A stretch of 64,000 nucleotides of DNA from Kribbella kalugense (GTDB lineage Bacteria; Actinomycetota; Actinomycetes; Propionibacteriales; Kribbellaceae): assembly GCF_004365875.1 (NCBI RefSeq), contig NZ_SODF01000002.1:2358971-2422970 (forward strand), given 5' to 3'. This document shows, one piece after another, positions 1-8,600 of this stretch (position 1 is the stretch's first letter; the number at the start of each line of letters is the position of its first letter). Position numbers and translations under genes: made by a program. The notes below the pieces were generated by a model. That model made no database searches and was not told where the DNA came from. It worked only from the letters and a program-made list of their open reading frames with translations.

Positions 1-1
1 G

Positions 2-1600
2 GCGACGATCCTGAAGTCGACGGACCACGGTCGGACCTGGACGTGGGACAAGTCGCGGCCGATGTTCTCGGACCACGTGTTCACGACGATCTGGTTCGCG
101 GACTTCGGTCGCGGTGGCGGGCTGGCTCCTGACGGCTATGTCTATGCCTATGGGCTGGACGGCAACTGGCGGGACTCGTTCGACGACACAGTCGCGGATC
201 CGCAGAGCGTCTTCCTCGCCCGTGTTCCTAAGAACAAGGTCCAGGACAGGAGCGCCTGGAAGTTCTACACGGGTTCTGGTTGGACCTCGAAGATCGCGGA
301 TCGCAAGCCGGTGCTGACCGATACCCGCCGCCTCTATGCGCAGACGTACGGCACGAACGCGTCCAACCTGAGCGTGATCAGCCAGGGTGGCGTGACGTAC
401 CTCCCGAAGCAGAAGCGCTATGTCTACACGTCCTGGACGGAGTACACGTTCGAGTTCTACGAGTCGCCGACGCCGTGGGGTCCGTGGAAACACTTTATGA
501 GCAAGGACTTCGGCGGCTATCCGTGGTCGACGTCGAAGTACGGCGGGTACGGCGTGACCATCCCGTCGAAGTTCGTCCAGCCGGACGGCAAGACGATGTA
601 CATCCAAGCGAACGTGTGCCCGTGCGGCGGTGGTGGCATCGGGACGTCGGTCTACAACTTCAATCTGCGGAAGCTCGTACTGACGCCGTCGTCCCCCGCG
701 CCCGCCGACAACCTGCCCGGATCCGACAACCTCGCCGCGCCGTCGACCGGTGCCGTGGCGATCTCCAAGTCGACCCAGTCGGGCAGTCTCGCGTTGATGA
801 ACGACGGCGCTCGCACCGGGAGCGAGTCCGACTTCGACGACGAGGTGAAGGGCGCTTCGTGGTGGGGGTACGAGTGGCCTTCGCGACACAAGGTCAACGA
901 CGTCGAGTTCACATCGGGTGCGGTGTCGGCTGAGGGCGGGTACTTCACCGGGCGGCCGCGGGTGCAGGTCAAGCAGAACGGTTCCTGGATCGAGGTCGGT
1001 TCGCAGACCGTGTCACCGGCGTACCCGGGTGATGCTTCGGCCGGCGCGAATACGACGTACACGATTAGCTTTCCTGTGCAGGAGACCGAAGGCGTGCGGG
1101 TGATCGGGTTGCCTGGCGGGACGCGTTCGTACACGACTGTCTCTGAGCTCGCCGTGCGCTTCGTGCCTCAGCTCGCGGACGGCGGTTTCGAAGGCGCCGG
1201 CGGCGGCAAACCTGCCTGGCTCTTCGAGGGTACGGCGGGGAACGGTGTCGACCGCGGTCTCGGTTTCGCGCACTCCGGCGCCAACAACGGCTGGATCCGC
1301 TGCACCTGCACGGGGTTCAGTGACCTGTACCAAACGGTCCCTGTCACCCCGGGTGCGACGTACACCTTCGGCTCGTGGATCAACGCCTCCGCGAACCTCC
1401 CCGCCGACCAGGGCCGCTTCGGCGTCCGCTCCGGTGCTACAGACCTCGCCAGCACCACTTTCGGAGCCGGCACGGCGTACGTCCACCACGAGGTCACGGT
1501 GAAGGTCCCGGACGGCGTACACGAGCTGACCGTCTACGCCGGCTTCAACGCCCCCAACCTCGACACGTGGATCCAGGTCGACGACTTCACCGTCAGCTGA
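2..1600 (+). CDS. DUF4185-type secreted carbohydrate-active protein, 5' truncated by window
   Basis: The frame is open from the first bases of the window, so the true start lies upstream; 532 residues are visible. The N-terminal part has an Asp-box-like STDHGRTW followed by FSDHVFTTIWFADFGRGGG and YVYAYGLDGNWRDS, typical of the DUF4185 beta-propeller-like family of putative glycosidases. Two beta-sandwich-like modules follow: roughly visible residues 250-385 (RVQVKQNGSW) and 390-530, ending in a CBM4/9-like WIQVDDFTVS. The substrate is unknown. Family assignment comes from motif recognition only. The next gene converges on it after one base. Confidence 0.7.
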   Translation, partial: ATILKSTDHGRTWTWDKSRPMFSDHVFTTIWFADFGRGGGLAPDGYVYAYGLDGNWRDSFDDTVADPQSVFLARVPKNKVQDRSAWKFYTGSGWTSKIADRKPVLTDTRRLYAQTYGTNASNLSVISQGGVTYLPKQKRYVYTSWTEYTFEFYESPTPWGPWKHFMSKDFGGYPWSTSKYGGYGVTIPSKFVQPDGKTMYIQANVCPCGGGGIGTSVYNFNLRKLVLTPSSPAPADNLPGSDNLAAPSTGAVAISKSTQSGSLALMNDGARTGSESDFDDEVKGASWWGYEWPSRHKVNDVEFTSGAVSAEGGYFTGRPRVQVKQNGSWIEVGSQTVSPAYPGDASAGANTTYTISFPVQETEGVRVIGLPGGTRSYTTVSELAVRFVPQLADGGFEGAGGGKPAWLFEGTAGNGVDRGLGFAHSGANNGWIRCTCTGFSDLYQTVPVTPGATYTFGSWINASANLPADQGRFGVRSGATDLASTTFGAGTAYVHHEVTVKVPDGVHELTVYAGFNAPNLDTWIQVDDFTVS

Positions 1601-1601
1601 G

Positions 1602-2267
1602 CTACGGCCAGGGGAGGAGGTCCGGGGTGGGGCCGGTGATCGGGCCGGGGGTGGTGCGGCCGGCGTACCAGGCGGTCAGGTCGGTTAGGGCGCCTTCTAG
1701 TCGGACGTCTTCGCCGGTGCCGTTCTCCCAGGTGGCGCTGGGGGACTGGAGGATCAGGTGGACGTTGTCGGGGGTGCGGGGGCGGAGGAAGTCGAGTAGG
1801 TGCAGGCAGAAGGACTCGGACCAGCTGGCAGGAGTGACGCCTAGGTCGAGGTCTGCGGTGTGGATGGTGAGTTCTCGCCAGGTGGCTTGCAGGCCGGCGG
1901 ACAGGTTGCTGTTGCGGTGCAGGATGGGCAGGGGCCAGTCGGTGGGACTGACTTTGTCCCACGAGGCCATCAGCGCGGTGACGGCTTGCGTCAGGTGGGA
2001 GCTGAGCTCGGCGGCGGGGCGGTCGGCACCGTCCTCGATGGCGGAGTCTCGGCCTGGACGACCGCCGTCGTACATCTCGACCAACCCGCCCTGCAGCGCT
2101 TCCTCGACCTGACGGGTCATGCCCTCGGAGAAGTTGGCGATGTGGGTGATGACGTGGCCGCGGGACCAGCCGGGGAGGGCCGAGTCGGCGCGAGCCGCTG
2201 CGTCGTCGAGGTCCGCGACCAGCGCTAGCAGTTGGTCGGCGGCGGTGCGTACGTCGGTCAGGGCCAC
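1602..2267 (-). CDS. maleylpyruvate isomerase (MDMPI)-family / DinB-fold protein
   Basis: The 221-residue protein has the mycothiol-dependent maleylpyruvate isomerase N-terminal fold. It has an early LPGWSRGHVITHIANF segment (first His of the metal triad) and a later TWRELTIHTADLDLG segment carrying the Glu and His ligands. Members are metal-dependent thiol-transferase or isomerase enzymes, and most have no assigned substrate. It starts inside the end of the upstream PdxH-like gene (10-bp overlap), so the two are probably translated together. Family confidence is good; the reaction is unknown. Confidence 0.75.
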   Translation of the reverse strand: MALTDVRTAADQLLALVADLDDAAARADSALPGWSRGHVITHIANFSEGMTRQVEEALQGGLVEMYDGGRPGRDSAIEDGADRPAAELSSHLTQAVTALMASWDKVSPTDWPLPILHRNSNLSAGLQATWRELTIHTADLDLGVTPASWSESFCLHLLDFLRPRTPDNVHLILQSPSATWENGTGEDVRLEGALTDLTAWYAGRTTPGPITGPTPDLLPWP

Positions 2268-2908
2268 AGCAGCTCCTTCGTCCAGTGATCGGTCAGGCGG
2301 TAGCGGAGGCGCGCGTGCCGGCGGTCCGGGTCAGCCTGCCAGAACTCGACCTCCTCGGCATGCAGCGTGTACAGCGTCCAGTTCGGCGCGACCAGCTCGG
2401 GCTCGATCGCGATCCGATCGGACTGTTCCTTCACTGCCGCGTCGATGTCGGAGGGGTCTTCGAGTACGGCGCTTTGCCGTCCGACCAGCGCCTCTGCCCG
2501 GGCCGGCGCGGACCGGAGCAGGAAGTCTTGCGCTGACTCTTCCGGCTCAGCCGGCTCGACTCGGCCCAGTACGCGGACCTGCCGGCCCAGCGGGATCCAG
2601 TAGAACGTCAAAGCGGCGTACGGCGAGGTTGCCAGCTCCTCGCCCTTGCGGCTGGTCGAGGACGACGCGAACTGCCAGCCGTCGTCCGTCACGTTCTTGA
2701 GGATCAGGACCCGCCCGTTCGGCCGGCCGTCGGCACGGACCGTGGACAGGGTCGCGGCGCACGGCTCCGGCACCTGCTGGTCGATCGCGGTCAGCAGCCA
2801 GTCGACGAAGAGCGGATGCGGCGTGTCGGGAGTGCGCGTGGGATCCCAGGTGGGTGGGGTGCCGGTCAGCGTGGGTACGGCGCGGAGCCGGGTGCGGAGG
2901 TCGGTCAC
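2258..2908 (-). CDS. pdxH: pyridoxamine 5'-phosphate oxidase-family (PdxH-like) flavoprotein
   Basis: A 216-residue FMN split-barrel protein of the length usual for PdxH. The phosphate/FMN-binding segment GRPNGRVLILKNV, then SSSTSRKGEELA and LTFYWIPLGRQVRVLGRV, match the PNPOx core, and the Arg-rich RRHARLRYRL near the C-terminus matches the PdxH dimerisation region. The likely role is oxidation of PNP/PMP to pyridoxal 5'-phosphate in the cytoplasm. Actinobacteria carry many PNPOx paralogues, so the exact substrate is not certain. It is divergent from the CGNR gene (63-bp spacer) and overlaps the next gene. Confidence 0.75.
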   Translation of the reverse strand: MTDLRTRLRAVPTLTGTPPTWDPTRTPDTPHPLFVDWLLTAIDQQVPEPCAATLSTVRADGRPNGRVLILKNVTDDGWQFASSSTSRKGEELATSPYAALTFYWIPLGRQVRVLGRVEPAEPEESAQDFLLRSAPARAEALVGRQSAVLEDPSDIDAAVKEQSDRIAIEPELVAPNWTLYTLHAEEVEFWQADPDRRHARLRYRLTDHWTKELLWP

Positions 2909-2959
2909 GGTTCGAGACCCTAGGCGATGTATTCACATGGCAGCAACCGGATATCCCAT

Positions 2960-2965
2960 TAGGAT
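2960..2965 (+). promoter_or_regulatory. candidate -10 box of leaderless promoter (CGNR gene)
   Basis: TAGGAT fits the actinobacterial -10 consensus TANNNT and ends six bases before the ATG at 2972, leaving no room for a Shine-Dalgarno site. The same TANNNT + 6 nt + ATG arrangement is seen at 5380-5385 and 18888-18893. No convincing -35 box was found. Confidence 0.35.
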
Positions 2966-2971
2966 CGCCTG

Positions 2972-3592
2972 ATGAGCACGTTGGCCTTCGCCCTCGCGGC
3001 AACCATCAAGCACAACGGCCACGGCGGCGTCGCCGACCTGCTGTCCACTCCAGAGCAGACGGCAGCCTGGCTGGCCGCCCACGAGCAGTTGGTCGCCCAG
3101 GTGTTAGGCCCAACGTCCGACTTGGGGAGGTTTATGCGCCCGAATCGGGCTGAAATCCTCCCCGAGTCCGGAGTACGGGATGAGTTGGTGCAAGTTCGGG
3201 GGGCGGTGCGGGCGTTGTTTGCTCGGGCGGTGGCGCCTGGGGCGCCGAGTAAGGCGGACGCGGATCGGCTGATCGATGTGGACGCTGCGCTGCGGATGGT
3301 CAACCGGGCGGCGGATCGACTCGGTGCGACGCATTTGGACTGGCCGGAGGGTGGTGCGCCGGTGACGCGGTGGGTGGGTCGGACCGACGACCCCATCGCC
3401 CTGCTCGTCGGAGCGGTGGGGAGGTCGGCGATCGACTTCCTGGCGAGCTCGGATCGGGAGCGGTTGCGGGCGTGTCCGGCGGCGCGGTGTGTGAAGTACT
3501 TCCTGCAGGACGACCCGCGCCAGACCTGGTGCTCGCCGTCCTGCGGCAACCGCGAGCGGGTGAACCGGCACTACAGAAAGCGCCATGGATAA
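2972..3592 (+). CDS. CGNR zinc-finger / ABATE-domain regulator
   Basis: The 206-residue protein ends in the CGNR zinc finger: Cys residues in CPAARCVKYF and CSPSCGNRERV near residues 170-195. An ABATE-type stress-response domain precedes it. Such proteins are thought to be DNA-binding transcription factors. A TANNNT box (TAGGAT, 2960-2965) lies six bases before the ATG with no ribosome-binding site, suggesting a leaderless transcript. A second CGNR protein lies at 30691-31215. Confidence 0.85.
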   Translation: MSTLAFALAATIKHNGHGGVADLLSTPEQTAAWLAAHEQLVAQVLGPTSDLGRFMRPNRAEILPESGVRDELVQVRGAVRALFARAVAPGAPSKADADRLIDVDAALRMVNRAADRLGATHLDWPEGGAPVTRWVGRTDDPIALLVGAVGRSAIDFLASSDRERLRACPAARCVKYFLQDDPRQTWCSPSCGNRERVNRHYRKRHG

Positions 3593-3602
3593 CCTGTGCG
3601 CT

Positions 3603-4286
3603 ATGACCATCGCGCGTTTCAAGGACTTGTGTGTCGACGTGTCGTCGCCGAGTGAGATGGCTGCGTTCTGGGGTGGGGTGATCGGCCTGACCGCGCCCGC
3701 CGACAACCCGAACGTGCTGGTCGGAGACGTACCGGAGAAGACGATCTGGATGTGCAAGGTCCCGGAGTCGAAGACGGTCAAGAACCGGGTCCACCTCGAC
3801 ATCATCACCGGCGCGATCGAGGACCTCGAGCGGCAGGGCGCGGAGGTCCTGGTCCCGGAGAGCGAACAACAGCAGTGGACGGTGATGACGGACCCCGAGG
3901 GTGGGGAGTTCTGCGGATTCGTCCGGGCGACGGTTCCGGCGTACCGGCTGATGGAGCTGGTCGTCGACTCGGCCGAGCCGGAGGCGCAGGCGCGTTGGTG
4001 GGCGGGTGTGCTCGGCGTCGACGTCTCGAGTCGGCCGGGCGCACCGTACTACTGGCTCGAGAATGCGCCAGGCCTGCCGTTCAGGTACTGGGTGTTCAAC
4101 CCGGTGCCCGAGCCCAAAACCGTCAAGAATCGAGTGCACTGGGACGTCAGCGCGCCCGCCCTGCAGCCGGTGTTCGACGCGGGTGCGACACTGCTGCGGC
4201 CCAAGGACGACGAGATCGGCTGGCACGTCTGCGCCGACCCCGAGGGCAACGAGTTCTGCGTTTTCTTGCCGCCGAAGGAGTCCTGA
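3603..4286 (+). CDS. VOC (glyoxalase-like) protein with two domains
   Basis: Two tandem VOC halves are visible. The first runs from MTIARFKDLCVDVSS to PEGGEFCGFV and the second from YRLMELVVDSAEPE to PEGNEFCVFL, each with the paired beta-alpha-beta-beta-beta look and the repeated KTVKNRVH.D motif. Such proteins bind metals and small molecules; the substrate is unknown. The ATG at 3603 matches the usual family N-terminus. An in-frame ATG at 3585 would overlap the CGNR gene by 8 bases and is the alternative. The stop abuts the dapE ATG directly, so the two are likely cotranscribed. Confidence 0.75.
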   Translation: MTIARFKDLCVDVSSPSEMAAFWGGVIGLTAPADNPNVLVGDVPEKTIWMCKVPESKTVKNRVHLDIITGAIEDLERQGAEVLVPESEQQQWTVMTDPEGGEFCGFVRATVPAYRLMELVVDSAEPEAQARWWAGVLGVDVSSRPGAPYYWLENAPGLPFRYWVFNPVPEPKTVKNRVHWDVSAPALQPVFDAGATLLRPKDDEIGWHVCADPEGNEFCVFLPPKES

Positions 4287-5354
4287 ATGACGAAGCTCGA
4301 CCTGACCGTGTCCGGGCCGGATCTGACCGAGGCGTTGGTGAACGTCTCGTCGGTCAGTGGGACGGAGGAGGAGCTTGCGGACAAGGTCGAGGCGGCGCTC
4401 TCGGCGTACCCGCATTTGAAGGTGTTCCGCCACGGCAACACCGTTGTCGCGCGGACCGACCTCGGCCGGGACGAGCGGGTCGTGATCGCGGGTCATCTCG
4501 ACACGGTCCCGCTCAACGACAACCTCCCGGCTCGCCGCGCCGACGGCCTGATCCACGGGCTCGGCGCCTGCGACATGAAGGGCGGCGTCGCGGTCGCGCT
4601 CCGGCTCGCGGCGACCCTCGACGAGCCGAACCGGGACATCACCTATGTCTTCTACGACTGCGAAGAGATCGAGGCCGAGCGCAACGGTCTCTTCAAACTG
4701 ACCCGCTCCAATCCTGAGCTGCTCGAGGGCGTGTTCGCGGTCGTGATGGAGCCGTCGAACGCGGTCGTCGAGGCCGGTTGCCAGGGCACGATGCGGATCG
4801 AGATCACCACCCGCGGCGAGCGCGCGCACTCGGCCCGGTCCTGGATGGGCAAGAACGCGATCCACGCGGCGGGCGGGGTGCTCGCGCGGCTCTCGGCGTA
4901 CGAACCGCGCCGGGTGCTCATCGACGGCCTCGAGTACCGCGAGGGGCTGAACGCGGTCGCGATCACGGGCGGTGTCGCGGGCAACGTCGTACCCGATCTG
5001 TGCACGGTCGCGGTCAACTACCGCTTCGCGCCCAGCCGGTCCGAGGCGGAGGCCGAGGCGCATGTGCGCGAGGTGTTCGAGGGGTACGACGTGGTGGTGA
5101 CGGACTCGGCGCCGGGCGGGATGCCTGGGCTGGAGCGGCCGGCCGCGGCGGCGTTCCTGCAGGTGGCCGGGGGAGAGCCGCAGCCGAAGTTCGGGTGGAC
5201 AGACGTCGCGCGGTTCACGCTGCTCGGCGTACCGGCGGTGAATTACGGTCCGGGCGACCCGCTGTACGCGCACAAGCAGGACGAATTCGTGCCCGAGGCC
5301 GAGATCGAGCTGTGTGAACAGCGGTTGAGGAGTTGGTTGACGGGCCGCGCCTGA
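4287..5354 (+). CDS. dapE: succinyl-diaminopimelate desuccinylase
   Basis: A 355-residue M20 metallopeptidase-fold enzyme of DapE length. GHLDTVPLND carries the first zinc ligands, ACDMKGGVA and YDCEEIEAERNG carry the bridging Asp and the catalytic/binding Glu pair, and GWTDVARFT plus the terminal AHKQDEFV complete the family pattern. It hydrolyses N-succinyl-LL-2,6-diaminopimelate to LL-DAP for lysine and peptidoglycan synthesis. A GAAGGAG site lies seven bases before the ATG, which starts immediately after the upstream stop. It is the left end of the block resembling M. tuberculosis Rv1202 onward. Confidence 0.9.
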   Translation: MTKLDLTVSGPDLTEALVNVSSVSGTEEELADKVEAALSAYPHLKVFRHGNTVVARTDLGRDERVVIAGHLDTVPLNDNLPARRADGLIHGLGACDMKGGVAVALRLAATLDEPNRDITYVFYDCEEIEAERNGLFKLTRSNPELLEGVFAVVMEPSNAVVEAGCQGTMRIEITTRGERAHSARSWMGKNAIHAAGGVLARLSAYEPRRVLIDGLEYREGLNAVAITGGVAGNVVPDLCTVAVNYRFAPSRSEAEAEAHVREVFEGYDVVVTDSAPGGMPGLERPAAAAFLQVAGGEPQPKFGWTDVARFTLLGVPAVNYGPGDPLYAHKQDEFVPEAEIELCEQRLRSWLTGRA

Positions 5355-5379
5355 GCCGTCAGCGTTACCGGACAGGCCA

Positions 5380-5385
5380 TAATCT
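5380..5385 (+). promoter_or_regulatory. candidate -10 box of leaderless promoter (LOG gene)
   Basis: TAATCT is a good TANNNT box ending six bases before the ATG at 5392 with no Shine-Dalgarno sequence between them. This is consistent with a leaderless transcript for the LOG-family gene. No clear -35 element. Confidence 0.35.
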
Positions 5386-5391
5386 GGACGC

Positions 5392-6240
5392 ATGTCAGAA
5401 CCATCGATCCACCCCGACCGACCGGTCGGCCAGCAGCAGCGCGGGCCGATCGTGATGCGGCGCAAGCAGGTGCAGCACTCCACCTCCGAGCAGCGGTTGC
5501 TGGACAGCCGCGGACCGTCGGACTGGGTGCACACCGACCCGTGGCGGGTGCTGCGGATCCAGTCGGAGTTCATCGAGGGGTTCGGCATGCTGGCCGAGCT
5601 CGGGCCGGCGATCAGCGTGTTCGGTTCGGCGCGCACCAAGCCGGACGATCCGATGTACGCCGCCGCGGAGGAGTGCGGCCGCAAGCTCGTCGGGGCCGGG
5701 TACGCCGTGATCACCGGTGGAGGTCCGGGCGTGATGGAGGCGGCGAACAAGGGTGCGTCCGAGGCCGGCGGCTTGTCGGTCGGGCTCGGGATCGAGCTGC
5801 CCTTCGAGAACGGCCTGAACGAGTGGGTCGATATCGGGATGAACTTCCGGTACTTCTTCACCCGCAAGACGATGTTCGTGAAGTACGCGCAGGGGTTCGT
5901 GGTGATGCCGGGCGGCTTCGGCACGCTGGACGAGCTGTTCGAGGCGCTCACGCTGGCGCAGACGCGGAAGGTCACGTCGTTCCCGGTGGTGCTGTTCGGT
6001 ACGGCGTACTGGGGCGGCCTGGTCGACTGGCTGCGGACGACCATGCTCGAGGACGGAAAGATCTCGCCGGCCGATCTGGACATGTTCACGGTCACCGACG
6101 ACGTGGACGAGGCGGTCAGCTACGTGATGAAGGCGGGCGAGCTGGCCGACGCCGCCGCCCAGGACGCCGCCGGGTCGGCCGCGCGGGAGGTCGAGGAGTC
6201 GTCCTCCAAGGCGCGTCGGCTGGGGTCCGACGGGAGCTGA
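5392..6240 (+). CDS. LOG-family Rossmann-fold protein (TIGR00730)
   Basis: The 282-residue protein carries the family signatures TGGGPGVMEAANKGA (near residue 105-120) and PGGFGTLDELFEAL (near 175-190). LOG proteins are nucleoside-5'-monophosphate phosphoribohydrolases that release cytokinin-like bases; in actinobacteria the physiological role is mostly unknown. The N-terminal 50 residues and the last 40 are extra to the core. It sits between dapE and the DivIVA-domain gene, a position like Rv1205 in M. tuberculosis. Confidence 0.85.
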   Translation: MSEPSIHPDRPVGQQQRGPIVMRRKQVQHSTSEQRLLDSRGPSDWVHTDPWRVLRIQSEFIEGFGMLAELGPAISVFGSARTKPDDPMYAAAEECGRKLVGAGYAVITGGGPGVMEAANKGASEAGGLSVGLGIELPFENGLNEWVDIGMNFRYFFTRKTMFVKYAQGFVVMPGGFGTLDELFEALTLAQTRKVTSFPVVLFGTAYWGGLVDWLRTTMLEDGKISPADLDMFTVTDDVDEAVSYVMKAGELADAAAQDAAGSAAREVEESSSKARRLGSDGS

Positions 6241-6293
6241 ATCCTGGGTATTTGTGCGGTTGACTCGTGCGGCATGGCACGATCGGTCCCGTG

Positions 6294-8600
6294 ATGTGGT
6301 TCTTCGGGCTGATCGTCGTGGTGTTGATCGGGGCTGTCGCGGTAGTGGCCTCGGGTCGTTGGGGTGCCATGAGTACGGCGTACGACGACCGGCCCGACAT
6401 GACCGTGCCGGCACGACAGGCGCTCACGTCGACCGACATCGAGTCGACGCGATTCGGCGTCGGCGTACGCGGCTACCGGATGGACGAGGTCGACACCCTC
6501 CTCGAACGCGTCGCCAAGGAGGTCGCCGAACGCGACCGCCGGATCGCGGACCTGGAGCGAGCGGTCGCCCCAATCGTGGATACTCCCGACGGCGTCGGCT
6601 TCACCTCCAGATCCCGCTACGACACCGAAGCCTTCGAAGACACCGGCCCCCACCAACCGGTCCTCGTAGGCGGCGACTTCCCCAACATCCAACTCCCGCA
6701 GTCCTCACCCGCCACCGACCCGACTGAGTCGTCCGCGGCTGAGGCGGCGGCTGGGGCTTCGGGCGCCAGCTCGACCTCCGAGCAGCAGAGTCTCGCTTCT
6801 GAGCAGCCGGGTCTCGCCTCTGGGGCGCCGGGCCTCCCCTCCGGGGCGGGCGCGGGGAACGCGACTGCCGACGGGCCGGGGACCGGCTCCACCGCGGAGC
6901 TCCCGCAGGTGGACAACCCGTCTGCCGCCAACCCGTCTGCGGACGCACTCTCCGCTGAGACCTCTGCGGCCAACCCTTCGCGAGCCGAGGGCCGGGCTGA
7001 GGCATCAGGTTTTGAGACTTCGGACGACGAGCCGGAGACATCTGAGCTCCCGCGAGCGAGCCACGCAGCTGCTGCGGATGAATACGAGCGCCTCCAGGCC
7101 GAGGCCCGAGCCCTCCTCGAATCCCAGTCCCAACCAGTAACCCCCCGCCGCACCCCCGCCATCCCCACTCAGCAGCCGCAAGAGCAGCTGCCGCCGCACG
7201 CCGCCACAGCGCAGCCGCAAGATGAGCAGGCGCCGGAGGCCGCCGCAACGCAGCTGCAAGCCGCCACGACGGAGCCGCAGAACGAGCAGTCGTCGCAAAC
7301 CGCCGCAGCGCAGCCGCAGGACGAGCCGCGCCAGGCCGCGACAGCCCAGCCGGACGGCGAGACGGCACAGCCGCAGGACGAGCAGCCGTCACAAGCCGCC
7401 ACAACGCAGCCCCACGACGAGCAGCCGCGCCAGGCCGCGACCGCACAGCCGGATGACGAGACGGCACAGCCGCAGAACGACCAGCTGCCGCGTGCCGCCA
7501 CCGCGCAGCCGCAGGCCGAGCAGTCGCCGCCAGGCGCCACGACGGAGCCGCAGGTAGAGCAGGCGCGACGAGCTGCCACGACCGAGCCGCGGGACGAGCA
7601 GACGCCGTACGCCGCCACGTCGCAGCCGCAGCACCCAGTGGACTCCCAGGAACAAGCGGCGTTCGATCAGGCTGCCTCGACCTCGCACTGGACGTCTCAG
7701 GACGAGCCTCGCTCCCCACAGCAGGAGCCGACGGCCAACCAGCCGGTCGCCCAGCCCTGGACACAGCCCGATCAGCATCCTCAGCACAGGACGCCGCAAC
7801 CGCCGTCGTTTGACCAGCGGCCGTCGAATGAACCGCAGCCGCGTGACGAGCAGGTTCAGGCGCACACACCGGAGCAGGAGGCTGCCGCCCAGCAGCCGCC
7901 TCTTTCGCAGTGGGACGGGCAGACGCAAGAGCCGCAGTACCCGGCGCAGGAACAGCAGCCGTACGCCCAGCAGCAGGAGACCGCTGCCGAGCAGCCGGCT
8001 CCTTCCCACTGGACGTCGGCCGAGCAGACTCCGCAGTACGTCGCGCAGGAGCAGACGTCGCCGTACGAGCCGGAGCAGCAGACGTCGCCGTACGAGCAGC
8101 AGGCGCCCGCACCGCAGCAGGAGGCTGCAGCCCAGCAGCCGCCTCTTTCGCAGTGGAATGGGCAGGCGCAAGAGTCGCAGTATGCGCCGGAGCAGCAGGC
8201 ATACGCCGCGCAGCAGGAGACTGCTACCGAGCAGGCGGCTTCTTCGCACTGGACCTCGGCCGAGCCCAACCTTCAGCAGCACGTGACGCGCCAGCAGCCA
8301 TCGCCGGACGAGCGGCAGGTGCGTGACGAGCAGGTGCAGGAGCAGACGACGCAGTACGAGCCGGAGCAGGAGGCGTCGTACCAGCCGCAGCCGCGTCAAG
8401 AGCAGGAGCAGGAGCAGCAAGCGTCTACTGCGCAGCAGGAGACTGCTGGGGAGCAGGCCGCTTCTTCCCACTGGACGTCGGCTGAGCAGGAGCCGCAGGG
8501 GGACGGGGTGCGGGCTGATGAGCCGGAGGAGGGGGAGGGGTGGCAGTTTTGGCCGCCGGCGGATCAGCAGGGTGAAGGGGCCTATCAGCGGCCTAGCTGA
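6294..8600 (+). CDS. membrane-anchored DivIVA-domain protein with long Gln/Pro-rich repeat tail
   Basis: A hydrophobic segment (WFFGLIVVVLIGAVAVVA) at residues 2-21 is followed by a DivIVA domain at about 45-85 (FGVGVRGYRMDEVDTLLERV, then a short coiled coil). The remaining 650 or so residues are low-complexity. From about 290 to 445 there are about a dozen diverged units of an ATAQPQDEQ-type decapeptide. From about 460 to 750 there are longer units marked by recurring SHWTS (four times) and QPPLSQW (twice). The start could also be GTG 6291. DivIVA proteins bind curved membrane at poles and septa; the tail may be an extended scaffold. Its stop overlaps the next ATG (TGATG). Confidence 0.8.
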   Translation: MWFFGLIVVVLIGAVAVVASGRWGAMSTAYDDRPDMTVPARQALTSTDIESTRFGVGVRGYRMDEVDTLLERVAKEVAERDRRIADLERAVAPIVDTPDGVGFTSRSRYDTEAFEDTGPHQPVLVGGDFPNIQLPQSSPATDPTESSAAEAAAGASGASSTSEQQSLASEQPGLASGAPGLPSGAGAGNATADGPGTGSTAELPQVDNPSAANPSADALSAETSAANPSRAEGRAEASGFETSDDEPETSELPRASHAAAADEYERLQAEARALLESQSQPVTPRRTPAIPTQQPQEQLPPHAATAQPQDEQAPEAAATQLQAATTEPQNEQSSQTAAAQPQDEPRQAATAQPDGETAQPQDEQPSQAATTQPHDEQPRQAATAQPDDETAQPQNDQLPRAATAQPQAEQSPPGATTEPQVEQARRAATTEPRDEQTPYAATSQPQHPVDSQEQAAFDQAASTSHWTSQDEPRSPQQEPTANQPVAQPWTQPDQHPQHRTPQPPSFDQRPSNEPQPRDEQVQAHTPEQEAAAQQPPLSQWDGQTQEPQYPAQEQQPYAQQQETAAEQPAPSHWTSAEQTPQYVAQEQTSPYEPEQQTSPYEQQAPAPQQEAAAQQPPLSQWNGQAQESQYAPEQQAYAAQQETATEQAASSHWTSAEPNLQQHVTRQQPSPDERQVRDEQVQEQTTQYEPEQEASYQPQPRQEQEQEQQASTAQQETAGEQAASSHWTSAEQEPQGDGVRADEPEEGEGWQFWPPADQQGEGAYQRPS
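7170..8500 (+). repeat. in-frame degenerate tandem repeats within the DivIVA-domain gene
   Basis: Two coding-repeat classes are visible in translation. The first half has units like AATAQPQDEQ and AATTEPQVEQ, about 10-16 residues apart. The second half has larger units containing SHWTS, QPPLSQW and QQE-rich linkers. The DNA shows many GCCGCAG and GAGCAGC words. The repeats are diverged, not identical. Confidence 0.7.

Noticed and set aside
3300..6095. A very long open frame (over 900 codons) on the minus strand
   Set aside because: It is antisense to the clear CGNR, VOC, dapE and LOG genes, has Arg/Pro-rich composition and no domain. Long shadow frames are common in high-GC DNA.
6601..8202. 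Long minus-strand frame opposite the DivIVA repeats
   Set aside because: Ala/Arg-rich mirror of the repeat coding region; no start site or family motif.
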